Of a DNA stretch of 64,000 bases, positions 41,887-53,568 are shown piece by piece; position 1 is the first letter of the stretch; each line of letters starts with the position of its first letter. The stretch is taken from the NCBI GenBank assembly GCA_016858145.1, contig JAEHOE010000151.1, positions 186,001 to 250,000 of the forward strand, written 5' to 3'. Both the position numbers and the translations under genes were made by a program. Source of the stretch: Edaphochlamys debaryana. Its lineage: Eukaryota; Chlorophyta; Chlorophyceae; Chlamydomonadales. Under the pieces are notes generated by a model. It was not told where the DNA came from. It saw only the letters and a list, made by a program, of their open reading frames with translations, and ran no database searches.

Positions 41887-44800
41887 ATGGCCTCCTCGCC
41901 CGCTCCCGAGGAGCTTCTTGGCCTCATCAAGAAGGGACGGTCACGGGAGCTGAAGGAACAGCTGCAGCAGGTAGGCCATCCGCGTCCCACAACCTCACTG
42001 CGGGAGCCCCGGCAACCTTTCGTGCGCGTGCCCCCGTGCAGGGCAAGGCAGGCCTGCTGCAGGGTGCCGCTGCCCTCACCCCGCTGCTGCGCGCTGCGTG
42101 TCTGCACAGTGCTCTAGCTTTGGAGGTCTTGCTAGCCGACCTGGACCCAGACACGGCCAGCGACCTGGCCAGCAAGGTGGACTCGCAGGTACTGCGCCGA
42201 GTCCCCAAGTCCCCAGCTGCTGGCCTTTCCCCAGCCCTCAATGCCCAGCCTGCCTGCCTTTCCCCAGGGCTGCACTTTTCTGCATACAGCAGCGTACGCG
42301 GGGAACCATGCGGCGCTCGAGCTGCTGCTATCCAGAGCATCGGATCCCCTCACGCTCGTAAAGTCTAAGGACTATGGCAACATGACCGCGCTGCACTACG
42401 CCGCTTGGACGGGCGCTACGGGTGAGGGCACAGAGCTTCGTCGGTGCCGGGCTTCACGGGGCAACCAAGCTGCACCAGACACGTGAACCCTGCCAGTTCC
42501 TTGCCAGGCGGGCTCCTGACATGACATCCACCCAACCAATACTGTTCATCAGGTGCCGCTTGCGTGCTGCTGGAGCAAGGGGCGGATGTGCACGCCCTGG
42601 ACAAGGACGGCATGTGGGCGTGGGCCTGAAGCGCCAGAGCTCACCCTTAGCGCCGACATACCGTACGGCACCCTACCTGGCCGCAAGGCGCCTACGCACG
42701 CCTGTAACCCAACCTTTGCTTCGCCCGTCCGCCTTCCCCCTAACGCTGCGTCCGCGCAGGGCGCCGCTGCACATGGCCTGCGCCGCGGGGCACACCCACG
42801 TGGCGGCCCTGCTGCTGCACGTGGAGGCAGCGGCGGCGCACGCAAGCAGCAGCGGCAGCGGAGGAGGCGGTGGCAGTGACGCAGACCCCTTGGCGCCCTT
42901 CCAGCGGCTCGCGGGCGCCGGCATGCAGAAGTGCGGCCCGCTGCTGCGCACCCGCGCCGGCTGGACCCCAGCGCACCTGGCTGCGTGCGCGGGGGCTTTG
43001 GGCGTCCTCCGCGTGCTTCAAAGCTTCCGACCCGACTGCATCGCGCTGCCGTGCCGTGCAGAGGCGGGGGCGGGAGAGTTCAGCGGGTGGACGCCGCTGC
43101 ACTGTGCGGTGGCGTGCGGCGAGGCGGAGGCCGTGCAGGTGCTTATGGGCATGGGGGCTGACCCGGCCGGTCCCACGGGCTTCCCCAGCCCCAGGGAGCT
43201 TGCCACGGACCGGGCGACGTGGCTGGAGTGGTGGCACCTCCGGGAGGATCTCCCGCGCTTCCCAACCGAGCTGGGCCGGGAGGACAGGCTCGGGGAACAA
43301 AAGTCGGCAGAGCGCAGCTTTGCTGACGTGAGCTCCGCTTTCAAGCAGGGGTTGCGGAGCAGGGGCGAGCAGGCCGATGTCGGCGGTGTGCCCGGTGCAC
43401 CCTCCGCCTGGAACTACGACATCCCCTGGGGCTCAATCACGGAGGTCCGCCCGGTGGTGGTGACAGAGGACGTTGAGATCTACCATGCCCTTTATCAGGG
43501 CACCGAGGTGCGTGCAGGAATGCCCCATGACACCGCTCACCTTGCACCTACCCTCTGTCCCTTCCTCCTGTGCTATTCATGTGCCCTCCCTCCTTGGTAA
43601 CCATCCTGTCCGTGTCATCTCCCTCTGCCTGCTCTCCTCGCAGGTTGCGCTGAAGGGCGTCCCAGGTGACTCCTCAAGGCTGCGGAAGGAGTACGCACTG
43701 ATGCGCTACCATCCGCCCCACGAGCACATCACACACCTCATCGGCATGACCGACGATGGCCGGGGGGCGCTGCTGGTCATGGCCTGGTGAGCGTGCGGGC
43801 GGGTCTCGCAGGGTGCACGGCGGCTGCTAAGCCCCATGTCTTGAAGATCAGGCTATAAACAAGATACCTCGGAGGTGTGCTGAATGCCTGCAACTAGACC
43901 CTTGACTTGCGCCCGCCTCCGCGCCCCACCGCCTGTGCGTCTGTGCGCAGGCACCCATTGGACCTGCAGCGGCTGTTCCTGGAGCGAGCTGAGGCCAGGC
44001 GGCTAACGCTGCACAAGAAGCTTGAGATTGCGACGGAGCTTGCTGTGGTGCGTGGGACCCGGGCAGGCCTTCGTCAGTAGGAGCTGGCCAGCGGGAGCGG
44101 TGCCATCAATTGCGAGTGTTTAGGAGGAGAGGTGGTCATGCAATGGGGATGTGGTCAAGGCACATGATTGTTGGTGTGACTAAGACGAACGGGTTGTTGC
44201 CGCGCAGCACCGCAGAGCTCTTGCAGGGGGCAACGCAGACCCTTACGTTCCCCCCCTTCGCTCACCACCCGAAGGGTCTGTGGTGGCTCCACGCACATGG
44301 CATTGTGCACCGTGACATCAAGCCAGACAAGCTGGGTCGGGCTGAGGGGCCGGGCGTTCGGGTGCACCAAGGCGCCTCTCCTCAGGCAGTCCACACCCGC
44401 CATGCCACCCCTGCCCGTGGTGTCCCCCAGACAACGTTCTGCTCAACGGGGACCTTCGCGTCAAGGTGGGTGGGGCCGGAACGTCCGCACAGCATGGTAG
44501 CATGCGCTCTTGTCCACAGCAACTGCAGAGAGCTATGAATTGAGCAGAAGTAATGTCGTGATCGCCCTGTGCCCAGATCACGGACTTTGGCATCAGCCAG
44601 CCCATGACGCAAGATGGCGGGATCCGCACCAAGCAGGGTATGGGCAGCCCGCTCTGGATGGCCCCAGAGCTGATAGCAGCGCATGGGACCAAAGCCGCCT
44701 ACACCCAAGAGGTGGGTGCCGTGGTCGGGTTACGCGTTGCAGTTCGTCTGATCTAGTGTAGCCTCTGTCCCCCAGTCACCTCAGGCCCGCCTGCCCCTCG

Positions 44801-45412
44801 GCCGCCCACCCGCCCCCAGGTTGATGTGTACGGCTGGGGCGTCATCTTCTGCCAGCTCATCTCGTCCAAGCACGACAAGCTGTACGAGCTGCTGGCGCCC
44901 GAGCTCATCACCCCAGGAACTGACGGGGTCGTACAGTACGGACAGGTGCGGCCGTCGACCCACCGATCTCCCCGGGGCGAGGAGAGGAGCTTTGCGCGTT
45001 GTGCTTGTTGCCCTTCCACACTCAAGCCTGCCTTGCCCCGACCTCTGCCTCCCCGCCCCCCTCCCAGTTGAACGGTCTCCTGTACTCGAAGCCGGAGACC
45101 CTCTACCAGATCCCCGCCATCCTCCTGCGCAAGCTGCCGGAGCACCTCGAGGCCATGCCCCCGGCCGTTCGCGAGGCGGCCCTGGGGCTGGCGGCGGAGT
45201 GCCTCAGCGTGGATCCCAGCCGGCGGCCCGGCATGGACCGAGTGGCGGAGCGGGTCAGGGCGCTGCTGACGGCCCCCTGGCGTCCTACGGCGGAGGAACC
45301 GCAGCTGCAGCTGCCGGAACCGCCCCAGCTCCCCCCGTCACCTGTCCCTCAGCAGCCCCAGCCCAACGTGTTCGAGCTGTCTTGGGGCATGAGCAGCGCC
45401 AGCCTGCACTGA
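41887..45412 (+). CDS. Ankyrin-repeat protein kinase
   Basis: Twelve exons give 711 residues: 41887-41970, 42042-42188, 42268-42421, 42553-42613, 42760-43507, 43644-43786, 43951-44047, 44275-44335, 44431-44465, 44577-44711, 44820-44945, 45068-45412. At least five ankyrin repeats fill the first 330 or so residues (for example TFLHTAAYAGNHAALELLL, APLHMACAAGHTHVAALLL, GWTPLHCAVACGEAEAVQVL). The kinase domain has the strand-3 lysine in VALKGV, the catalytic loop IVHRDIKPD, ITDFGIS and a WMAPEL motif. The usual glycine-rich loop is not recognisable. The splice that fits after IKPD adds Lys-Leu-Asp before the metal-binding Asn. The plan is like the ILK/Raf-type ankyrin kinases. The C-terminus is Pro/Gln-rich. 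Substrates are unknown. Confidence 0.83.
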
Positions 45413-46800
45413 TGCCTAGAGGGGAGGTCGGGGACTGGGGGAGGGCCATGGACATGTGTTGGGTTGGACTCCGAGCGTGGTGGGAGTGCTTGGTGCGGGT
45501 GTGTTGCGCTTTGTGGGGGGGCCCTCCCGCGAGTCGAGGCGGTTACGGATGTCATGAAGGCTTAAACGAATGTAATTTGTGCTGCATATGGTGCTTGAAA
45601 CCGTCTTGGGGCGTCTGGGAACGGTGCCGCGGTGCTATAAGTACCAAGCAGATGCACGAACATGCTATATGTGCAAGCATGACCATGATGATCAAGAGTG
45701 CCAACAATGCTGATGAAGAAGGTCGCGGGTACTTGTCGCTCGGAGGCATACAAGACAACACTGTCCATGAAGTACGTTGGCTTGGCCTGTACAGCAACAT
45801 TATGCACATTAATCACATGTCATGGGGGTGCAGCATGGCTGAAGCTGGAACACCCTCCATCCTGTCGTCCCAATCTCCCCTATCCAACTGATGGCAAGCA
45901 AAGTGATGAGGGGCTGTGGACACACGTCGAGACATGACACATGAGACGGCAAGTGTTACACCCCTGCGTGTCCTATCTTCTCCATGGCTTCCATTTTGTG
46001 GGAAGAAACGGGTGAGGTTGATAGTCCGTTCCCAGCAGGGAAAGGGCGCGGTGTCCAGCATGCATGCCTTGGCGTCCAATACAGCCTGCTCACTCCTCAC
46101 ATGCCCCTGCGGACAACGGACTGTACGACGCCCCTATTCTGTTGCCAACGCTCATACCGTATCCGCGGCAGTAATCCGCCTCCCTGTCCCTGTGGATTGT
46201 ACGACACCTTCTCGATGTCTGTTGCCCACGCAATCCCACACGCCTCACGCTTGACTCAGCCCCGCCGACAGCGGCAGGCTGACACTACTACATGCGGTAC
46301 TTCCCACGCAGCTGTACGTGCGGTTTCTACCCCGGCCGGCCGACCCACGAACGTCTCCACAACACGGCTCCTGCGGCTTAAAGCCCTGTTCTCTACTCAC
46401 TCTGGACCTCAAACCTCCCAGGCACGGTGACACGCCAGTGCCCGACACCAAAATCATTGTGAAGGCAACTGCAGTAGTGAGCCACATGGGCCAACGCCAG
46501 CAGATACACCCTCACACTCATAGATAGATACGCATAGATAGACCGTCACGCTGCTCATCTCACATTGTCGATCCCTTCCTAGGATAGTCTTCCCAAGCGG
46601 CAGCACCTTGACTACGCCGCATGGACCATGCCCCGTCGTCAAGAAGTCTTGCTGCACCTCCACTCTAGACACCAGGGCTGTCACACCAGGTCACGTCACA
46701 CGCCCCACCCACGGCAGCCACGCACGGCCTCAGCCGGCAGGTTCAAGGGACTTGCTTGGGCAAAGCGACACTCCGGCCCACGGGCCCCTCAAGCGCTTAG
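45413..46800. other. Intergenic region between convergent genes
   Basis: The two facing 3' UTRs. No coding exon recognised. A minus-strand TGTAA lies at 45956-45960, far (840 bp) past the LRR2 stop. Confidence 0.5.
45571..45575 (+). terminator. Polyadenylation signal TGTAA, ankyrin kinase
   Basis: TGTAA 159 bp past the stop. Confidence 0.55.
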
Positions 46801-48966
46801 CTAGCCCCACACCTGGACCGACTCCGGCACCAGGCCCCTGACGCCCTCCGCGAGCTGGAGGATCCAGCGCAGCCGGTCCAGCACGGCCAGGTTGTGTGGC
46901 GCCCCGTCCTCCTTGCCCTCCCAGATCGCCTCTAGCACCTGCGTGTCGGAGCGGGAGAGGGGCCAGAACGCAGAGCGGAGTATCAGACAACACGGTAGGG
47001 TGTCAAGGCGCTTGGCTGAGTAATGCATTGCGTGTGCTTAAGGCTGGCCTGCTGGCGAGTCACAGATTGCCCAGGTGCTTTCTGGCACCTAAACCGTACC
47101 GCAAGTTGCATTCGTCCCGGCGGTTTCGCTCACCTGCCGACCAGCAGCGCTCAGCGAGACTGCGGCCAGACCCGCCTGTAGCGGCGCCGGCGGAAGGGCT
47201 TGACCGCTGCCTTGCGCCTCGCCTGCCAGGCCCGCGCTCTGCGCCAGCGACCGAGCTGCCTCCACGGCGGCCAGCGCCGCCGCCTCGCCATCGCACAGCA
47301 GCAGAACGGCCTGTACGGCGGGTAGCGACTGGTACCGGTGTACGGAGAACAGGTGCGGCTCCAAGCCGGCGACGGCGGCTGGGTCAGCCTCCGCCACCTG
47401 GCGGCTGATCCGCTTCGCCTTCATGCGTAGCGCTGGGGCGTCCTCCAGCAGGGCTTGCACAGCAGGGCCCCGCAGCAGCACCTCGGCTGTCCAGCCTGTG
47501 TCTGGACGGCCGCTGGGCTCACCCGCCGCGGCACCCCCACCGTCCACCATACGCCGTACCACCCGCTCCAGCACCGCAGCGGGAGCCAGCGGCTCCACGT
47601 TCTGTACACCGCTGTTAGCATCGACGCCTGCCCGGGCATCGGGCGATAGGGCAGCGCGCGAGGACGAGAGCGCGTTGCGGACGCCGCCGTTGGGGCCAGG
47701 CGAGGAGGGCGGGGCCGAAGGCAGGGGGCGCGGCAGCTGGAGCCGGAGCTCCAGGGGCATGGGGCCCTGGGCCCTGAGCTCAAAGACCTCCGGTGCGCCC
47801 AGCAGCCGGGTCAGGCGCAGCACGCTCTCCGTGCTGGCGTCGGAGCTCCGCATGCCGCTCAGCAGCACGGCCGTGCTGCGGGCCAGGAGCTCCGCGGCGG
47901 GGTTGGGGTCCGGCAGGGGCTGCACCAGAGCGGTCAGGCGGAGCTCCAGCCGGCCCAGCCGGGGGCCCAGCTTCTTGGAGGGCAGCAGCGCCTTCGCCAG
48001 GAACGACAGGATGGCTGTGGAGGGCGCGGCCGGTGCGCCGCTCTTGGGCGCCTCCATCTTGAAGGACTGCAGCCGGCCGTCAGACAGGGTGCAGGACACG
48101 AGTCCCTGGTCCCACGCTGGGCCCTCGCCCTTGCCGTGGCTCTCCGGGAGGTGGGTGTGCAGCTGCAGGCGCTGCGTGGAGGCCGGCAGAAAGTCCAGGA
48201 CCTGGCGCAGCTCCTCGGCGCTGTGCAGCACCAGGGCGTCCTCGCAGGCGAGTGTGAGCTCACGCAGCGCTGTCATGGCGGAGAGGGGCGCCGAGAGCTG
48301 GGCGGTGGTGTTGGGCGGGCGAACTGTGAGCGAGGTGAGCTGGGCCGCCAGGTTGGGGCTCAGGACGCTGAGCCAGTCGGAGTGGTTGAGTGTGAGTCTG
48401 GTGAGGCGGGGGAGGGACTCCAAAGCGGCGGAAATTTGACGCTTGAACGGTCGGTTGTCGGGAGGCGGGGTCGCCAGCAGGTGGAGAGTAACGAGGGCCG
48501 GCATGCGGAGCAGCACCCTCGCCACGTAGCTACCCTTGAAGGGCTTGCCGGTTTCGGCTCTGATGGTGAGGATCTTGACTTGATGGCGTGTTGCCGGGGA
48601 CGCGCCCGCGAAGGATAAGAAGAAGAGGTCGGGGCTCGGGGGGAGGCTGTATGGGCCCGGGGCATGACCGGAATGGAGCGTAACCATTTTGACGGACGGA
48701 AAGCGCTTCAGCCAGCGACCATCCTTGCACAGAGCAGCGAGCTCCTCTGGCTTGATGCCCAGGTTTACATGCAGCGCCTCGACGTGCTCATCTATCGCTT
48801 CACGCAGCGATGGCGACGCGAGCCGCGCGTTACGAAGGTCACCAGTGCTTAGACCTGCTCGCAGGGCAGTATATGCAGCTCGAGAGAGGTTGTGGCCCAA
48901 GACGTCGAGCAAATTCGTGGGGCGGGATTCACCGCCCGCGAGGGGTTTCTTCTCATGAGCAGCCAT
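46801..48966 (-). CDS. Leucine-rich-repeat-like protein 2
   Basis: Two exons, 48966-47134 and 46938-46801, give 656 residues. I chose the ATG at 48966 (MAAHEKKPLAGG); the open frame runs about 200 codons further upstream, but that part is compositionally odd and looks like promoter. The N-terminus (VLGHNLSRAAYTALRAGL, LRNARLASPSLREAIDEHV) resembles the start of the LRR gene at 12.8-15.6 kb. Irregular Leu-rich repeats follow (LPRLTRLTLNHSDWL, AQLTSLTVRPPN, MTALRELTLACEDALVL). The C-terminal third is Ala-rich with LRWILQLAEGVRGLVPE at the end. It is probably a member of the same algal LRR family, but with one intron instead of four. Function unknown. Confidence 0.7.
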
Positions 48967-49781
48967 CTCTACATCGCTATGACGAGAACGTTTGTTTTTC
49001 TGATGCGGTTTGTGTTGACGGCGAGGCTTTTGTGGGCGCATGCGCCTGGCCTGGTAACGCAGGGCCCAGAATCCGGATCCTGGGCCTCCGCCCGGGCCCG
49101 CGCGGTCCCGAGCAGAGGCCCCCTGTCCGCGATACAATCTGGCATGTAGCTGCAACCCGCACGAATACGCAGCCCCATACCCCAGATCCCCGAGCGCAAC
49201 TCGTGCCTGGGTAAATGGGTACATACGGGTACATGGATGGGCAACGCCGGCTACACTCGTGGAACTCCACCCGACACGCACCAGAGCAGGGTTGGCTGCC
49301 CTCCAGTGCGCAGCGCACTGCCGACTTCGCACCCAGCGCCTGGCGCAAGGTGCCGATTTCCCGCAGCGAGAGCGAGCGTAGGTCTCCCACGAGGTGTCGA
49401 GGTGGTGTGTGGGTCCTGGTGGCAGCAAGCGGTGCGTGGGTACCATTCGCCTCAGTTGCTGATCCGAGTCCATACAGGTGCTCCAGTCGGGATGCGAAGT
49501 AACGGAGGCAGGCTGAACGGCTGCTGCATGACCCCAACAGCCTGACTTACATCGTGACGCCACTAAGTCTCTTGTTGCCCCCATCCTCACCTTGGCACCT
49601 CGCTGCCGCCCCGATGATGCTTACCTCGTACAGCGTGACTCCGCGGCTGCGGGCAGAGCATAGGAGGGGGTCATGGCAGGTAACAGAGTATGTTGCATGG
49701 CGTTCGCGTCAGGCTCTTAGTGTCCACACCCTGCAGAGGTATGGGATGCGGCGAGGCCTCACCGTCGGCCGTCGTCCTCGG
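48967..49781. other. LRR2 5' flank
   Basis: An open frame continuous with LRR2 crosses most of this stretch. Its low-complexity, Arg/His/Cys-rich content (for example RRMRPQKPRRQHKPHQK) is unlike the protein downstream. Treated as promoter/5' UTR. Confidence 0.4.
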
Positions 49782-49877
49782 CTACTTGTACTCCGGGGCA
49801 GCGTAGGGACTCGTGCCCACCGCAGCCACCAGCTCCCCTTGCGCCGCGGGGAGCTTGCTGAAGCCGAAGTCCACCAC
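49782..49877 (-). pseudogene. Protein kinase activation-segment fragment
   Basis: After an acceptor-like CCGCAG the minus strand reads VVDFGFSKLPAAQGELVAAV and then SPYAAPEYK and a stop. This is the DFG-to-APE segment and matches exon 8 of the two kinases to the right (VADFGLSKCQQAQGEL, APEVYD). No catalytic-loop exon is visible upstream and no later kinase exon follows. It lies in opposite orientation to the intact genes and is probably a broken third paralogue. Confidence 0.65.
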
Positions 49878-50786
49878 CTGCGGAGAGAGGTGCCGGGAGG
49901 TACCGGTAACCAGGGAGTGAACCGGTGCGGGGCGCAAGGAGCGAGAGTACCTCGGTAAGTCGAGCACTGCGAATGCAAGGCAGGACACAACGGCTTGGCC
50001 AGCGCTGCGCCTCCTGCCTCCAGCCGTGGGCTGGGACGTCAGCCACGCCAGGCAAGGCCAGCCAGGCCTTGCAGTGATACCCCTGGCCCAAGCCTGTCGG
50101 CCTCACCTTTGGACCAGCATCTGTGCAGGGGGCCAGAGGGATTCCTGGGTTTCCGGTCAGTACCCGCGGGAGCGTGCTCACGCACACACGCTCATCCAGT
50201 CAGCTGGAGGCTGCTGATGTGCTGAACCAGCATGTAATTATCCCCCGGGGAGCCCACGCCGAGTAGCACCTCATCACCGTAGCCTCCATCGCTGAAGGAT
50301 AGGTCAACACGGTCGTAGCCGCTGACCGCATGTGTTTGGTGTACACTGCTAACCCCCACGCGCGTGACGTGCGAGGGGCTCTGGCAGGGGCGCTGGGCAT
50401 GTAAGCTTTAAGGGAGCTGAGCCTCTTGCACAAGCGCTGTGCGTTTACCTCGGGGATAACCACGTCGAGGCCGCCAGGGAAGCCAGGCGCCAGTGGGGCG
50501 GGCACTCCGGTGCCCGACACCCTGTGGAGCAGTGGGGCGAGGCGCCGTCGCTGACTGCCTCCGTTGAGGCCAGGGTCCCATCCCACCGTTAACCCCAAAA
50601 TGTCAGTCAGGGGCAACCTGCGGCCCTCTCGCCCCAGAGACGCAAAAGCAGACCAGTGGCCACCGCCCTGGAGCGGCCATGGGCGGGCCCAGCGAAGGCC
50701 CAACGTGCGATGCCAAAGTCGCTCCACGGGCTCGCCGTCTACTCTGCTCTTGTGTCCCTTGCCCACCCACACGTTACCTCTTAGCA
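49878..50786. other. Kinase-fragment flank and kinase A promoter
   Basis: On the minus strand near 50210-50320 one frame gives a protein-like stretch (FSDGGYGDEVLLGVGSPG, NYMLVQHISSLQLTG) ending in a stop. Near 50460-50540 a GTAAAC donor follows GGLDVVIPE. I could not join these into a gene in frame; they may be older exons of the broken kinase. The last part is the promoter of kinase A. Confidence 0.35.
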
Positions 50787-53568
50787 ATGGTCTCCTTACC
50801 GACGCCAAACACGACTGCGGGCACTGACCGCCTCGTCATTCCGGTCGCCCGGCTTGGTCTACCAGCAGGAAGCTTTGAAGGCCAAGCTGCAAGGCTTGGC
50901 AGCGGTAACTTCAGCGAGGCAAGCTTCGCCCAGCGCTGCGACGAAGTGTTCCGCCAGGATGCCAGGGTGTTTTGATTGGTCTGCCTGCGAAGAAGTGCAA
51001 CAGAGTGGAGACGCTAGCTCTGGCTAGCCACAAGCTACTGCAGCATTATGGAAAGCGCAGTGGAAACGTCTGTCGCGCATTGGCTTGCAGGTCTGGCTCT
51101 GCCAACGCCGTGTCCAAGGCAGCGAGCTTCAGCGCGTGGCCGTCAAGATACTCAAGGTGCAGCGTGAAGTGCGCAAGATGTTGGGACTCGCACTGGTTCA
51201 GCGTGCGGGTTTGGGGCCGTGCCGCCTCGTGAAGGCCCCCGCGGCCCCGGGCACCCCCTCTTCCCCAACCTCGCGCCCCCGCCCCCAATTCGCCCCCGCA
51301 GAAGCCGCTGGCCCAATGCAGCGATGACGAGTTGACCTGGCTGAGCCGCGAGGCCATCAACCAGGGAGGCCTGAACCACAACCATGTTTGCCAGCTGCTC
51401 GAGGTGGGCTGGAGGTTTAGTTGCGGGAGGCGCACTTAAGCTTCCATCGTCTACCGGTACGCGGCAGAGGGGCGAGGCGTGTCGAGGGCGTGCGCGCTGA
51501 TGTGGGTCGCGTGACAGCGGCCGCCTGCAAGCCTGCCTTCCCCCTTGCCCCCCTAGGTCGGGCTGACGCAGCGGGTGGAGCGGCTGTCATCTGAACACGA
51601 CGGCCGCGAGCGCATCTACCTGGTGCGCGGGGGTGGGGGTGCACACTGCTATAGTGTCTCAAGTATGGGAGGTGACATTGGCCAACGCAAGCACGCCTGA
51701 CGCTATCCAAAGCTGCCGTACGCCTGCTGCCACTTGGCTGCGAGTCACCGCCCCGTAATGCGGGACTGGGACCCACCCCAGGTGCTCGAGTACGCGGAAG
51801 GCGGGACGCTGGGAGAGTACCTGGCCGCGCGAGGCGGCAAGCTGGAGGAGCAGTGGGCCCGGTGGTTCTTCCTGCAGCTGGTGAGCCGTCGTTTGCGAAT
51901 GTATGCGCTGTTGCTTCGGCTTTGTGTGCCGCCGCATGGCCACTTGTGCATTGGCTGAACCTTACTTCATCAGCTCAATCTTACCTCACGTCCAATGGCC
52001 CTGTCACGCAGCTGAGCGGCGTGCGCTACTGCCACATGCACGGCATCTCGAACAGGTGAGCCGCTAGCATGGCTCAGCGCCTTGGGCTGGTATTGTGTTG
52101 TACTTCTGCGATATGGCCCGTTACTGTTTGCAAAGGCAGACGCAATAATAACCCTGTGCGTTCATCCGGCACAGGGACATCAAGCCCGACAACTGCCTTA
52201 TGACCACTACTCCCAACAATGCGTTCCTCAAGGTGCGTGTGCGGGTCAGGGTTGGAGGAAGACAAGCACGCCCCACGGGGGTTGCGCTCAAGTGCAAAGC
52301 CGGCCGGAGCACCAGCCCTACGCAGTCCCCGCCATGGGGCTATGTGTGCGTACGCTCTAGAGATATGCTGATAGCCATGGCATCCCGTTCGTGTCCACAG
52401 GTGGCGGACTTCGGGCTCAGCAAGTGCCAGCAGGCGCAGGGGGAGCTGCAGACCACGGTGGGGTCCATGCTATACATGGCGCCGGAGGTGTACGACAGGA
52501 ATCTGCGGAACGACCAGGGGCACTACGACGGCAGCAAAGCCGACGGTAGGCGTGCGCAAGTGGAGCAAGTGCTTGTTGCAGCACCACGCTTCGTGGATTT
52601 GAGCTTTTACCAAAAGCGAGAAGAGCTGGGGGAGGGTGCTGCTTCACCCCATGCGCCTTGTCACATCTCCACCTCTCCGCAATCGTGCTCCCCCAGTGTA
52701 CAGCTGCGGCGTCACGCTGTATAAGGTGGGTTGAGCACATGCCGGGAGATGTGCATGGCAGCTTCTACCGCCAGGCTTCACTACCGTGCCCGACGCCGTT
52801 GGTAGCCTGCTTGACCCCTGGCTCCACGCTCCGTCCCCCCGCCCTTCCGGCGGACAGATGGTGTTCGGCCGGCCCCCCTTCAGCTTCCACCCTTTGACGG
52901 GTGACGCGTTGAACATGGACCACAAGCGGGACCAGCACCTGCTGCTGACGAACAAGGCGGCGGGCCTCGTGTGCCACCCGAACGAGGCGCCCTCCATCCC
53001 CGAGGACCTGCGGGACCTGCTCAGCGGCATGCTGCGGCCCAGGCCCCAGGAGCGGCTCAGCCTGGCCCAGGTGAGAAGGCCGGTGCTTCGAGCTGTAAGG
53101 CAGGGACGTCACCGCCACCCTCAGGTCAACACACTCAGATCCAAAGCCGTACCCGAGCTTGTCCATGCGGGCGAGCAGGTCCTTGAAACCGGTTGAAAAC
53201 GGTCCGGCGCAGGTCCTGGCGCACCCCTGGAGCCGGAGGGACGTCAAGCCGGAGATCCTCGCCCACCTGGACAACGAGCCGTCCACTCCGACCGCCGAAC
53301 ATGCGGTGAGGCTGACAGGAAGCGCTCGGCAAAGGCGCTGGTTGCATGCGGGCCCCCTCGAATTAGAACCAGTACGCCAGCGCGGACTGTGGCCGGGAGT
53401 TTTGAGATGGAATACACCTGAGGGCTCGCCTTTGCTGCGGCGCCATATGCTTCTCAAGCGACATGTGCACTCACCTTCGTCGCCCCTCAGGCTTATGCGG
53501 CAAACTTCCGGGATTACGTTGACAAGCAGTTCGTCTACATGCGGGCGCAGCCCTGCCGGCAACGCTAG
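50787..53568 (+). CDS. Serine/threonine protein kinase A (NRD type)
   Basis: Twelve exons in phase give 374 residues: 50787-50918, 51091-51156, 51302-51403, 51557-51622, 51782-51880, 52012-52055, 52175-52232, 52401-52545, 52697-52725, 52858-53070, 53213-53305, 53491-53568. Kinase features: glycine loop LGSGNFSEVW, VAVKIL lysine, hinge VLEYAEGGTLGEYL, catalytic loop NRDIKPDN (Asn in place of the usual His), VADFGLSKC, and YMAPEVYD. The DFGLSK/APEVY style and short C-terminal tail recall SNF1-related/CaMK-type kinases. Intron 1 has a GC donor (GAG/GCAAGC); splicing there rebuilds the glycine loop. Kinase B at 60.3 kb is its paralogue, with every intron position shared. Confidence 0.85.

Noticed and set aside
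49020..49590. N-terminal extension of LRR-like protein 2 by about 200 residues
   Set aside because: The frame is open, but its residues are unlike the rest of the protein and no splice or similarity supports it. In DNA of this GC content long open frames are common by chance.
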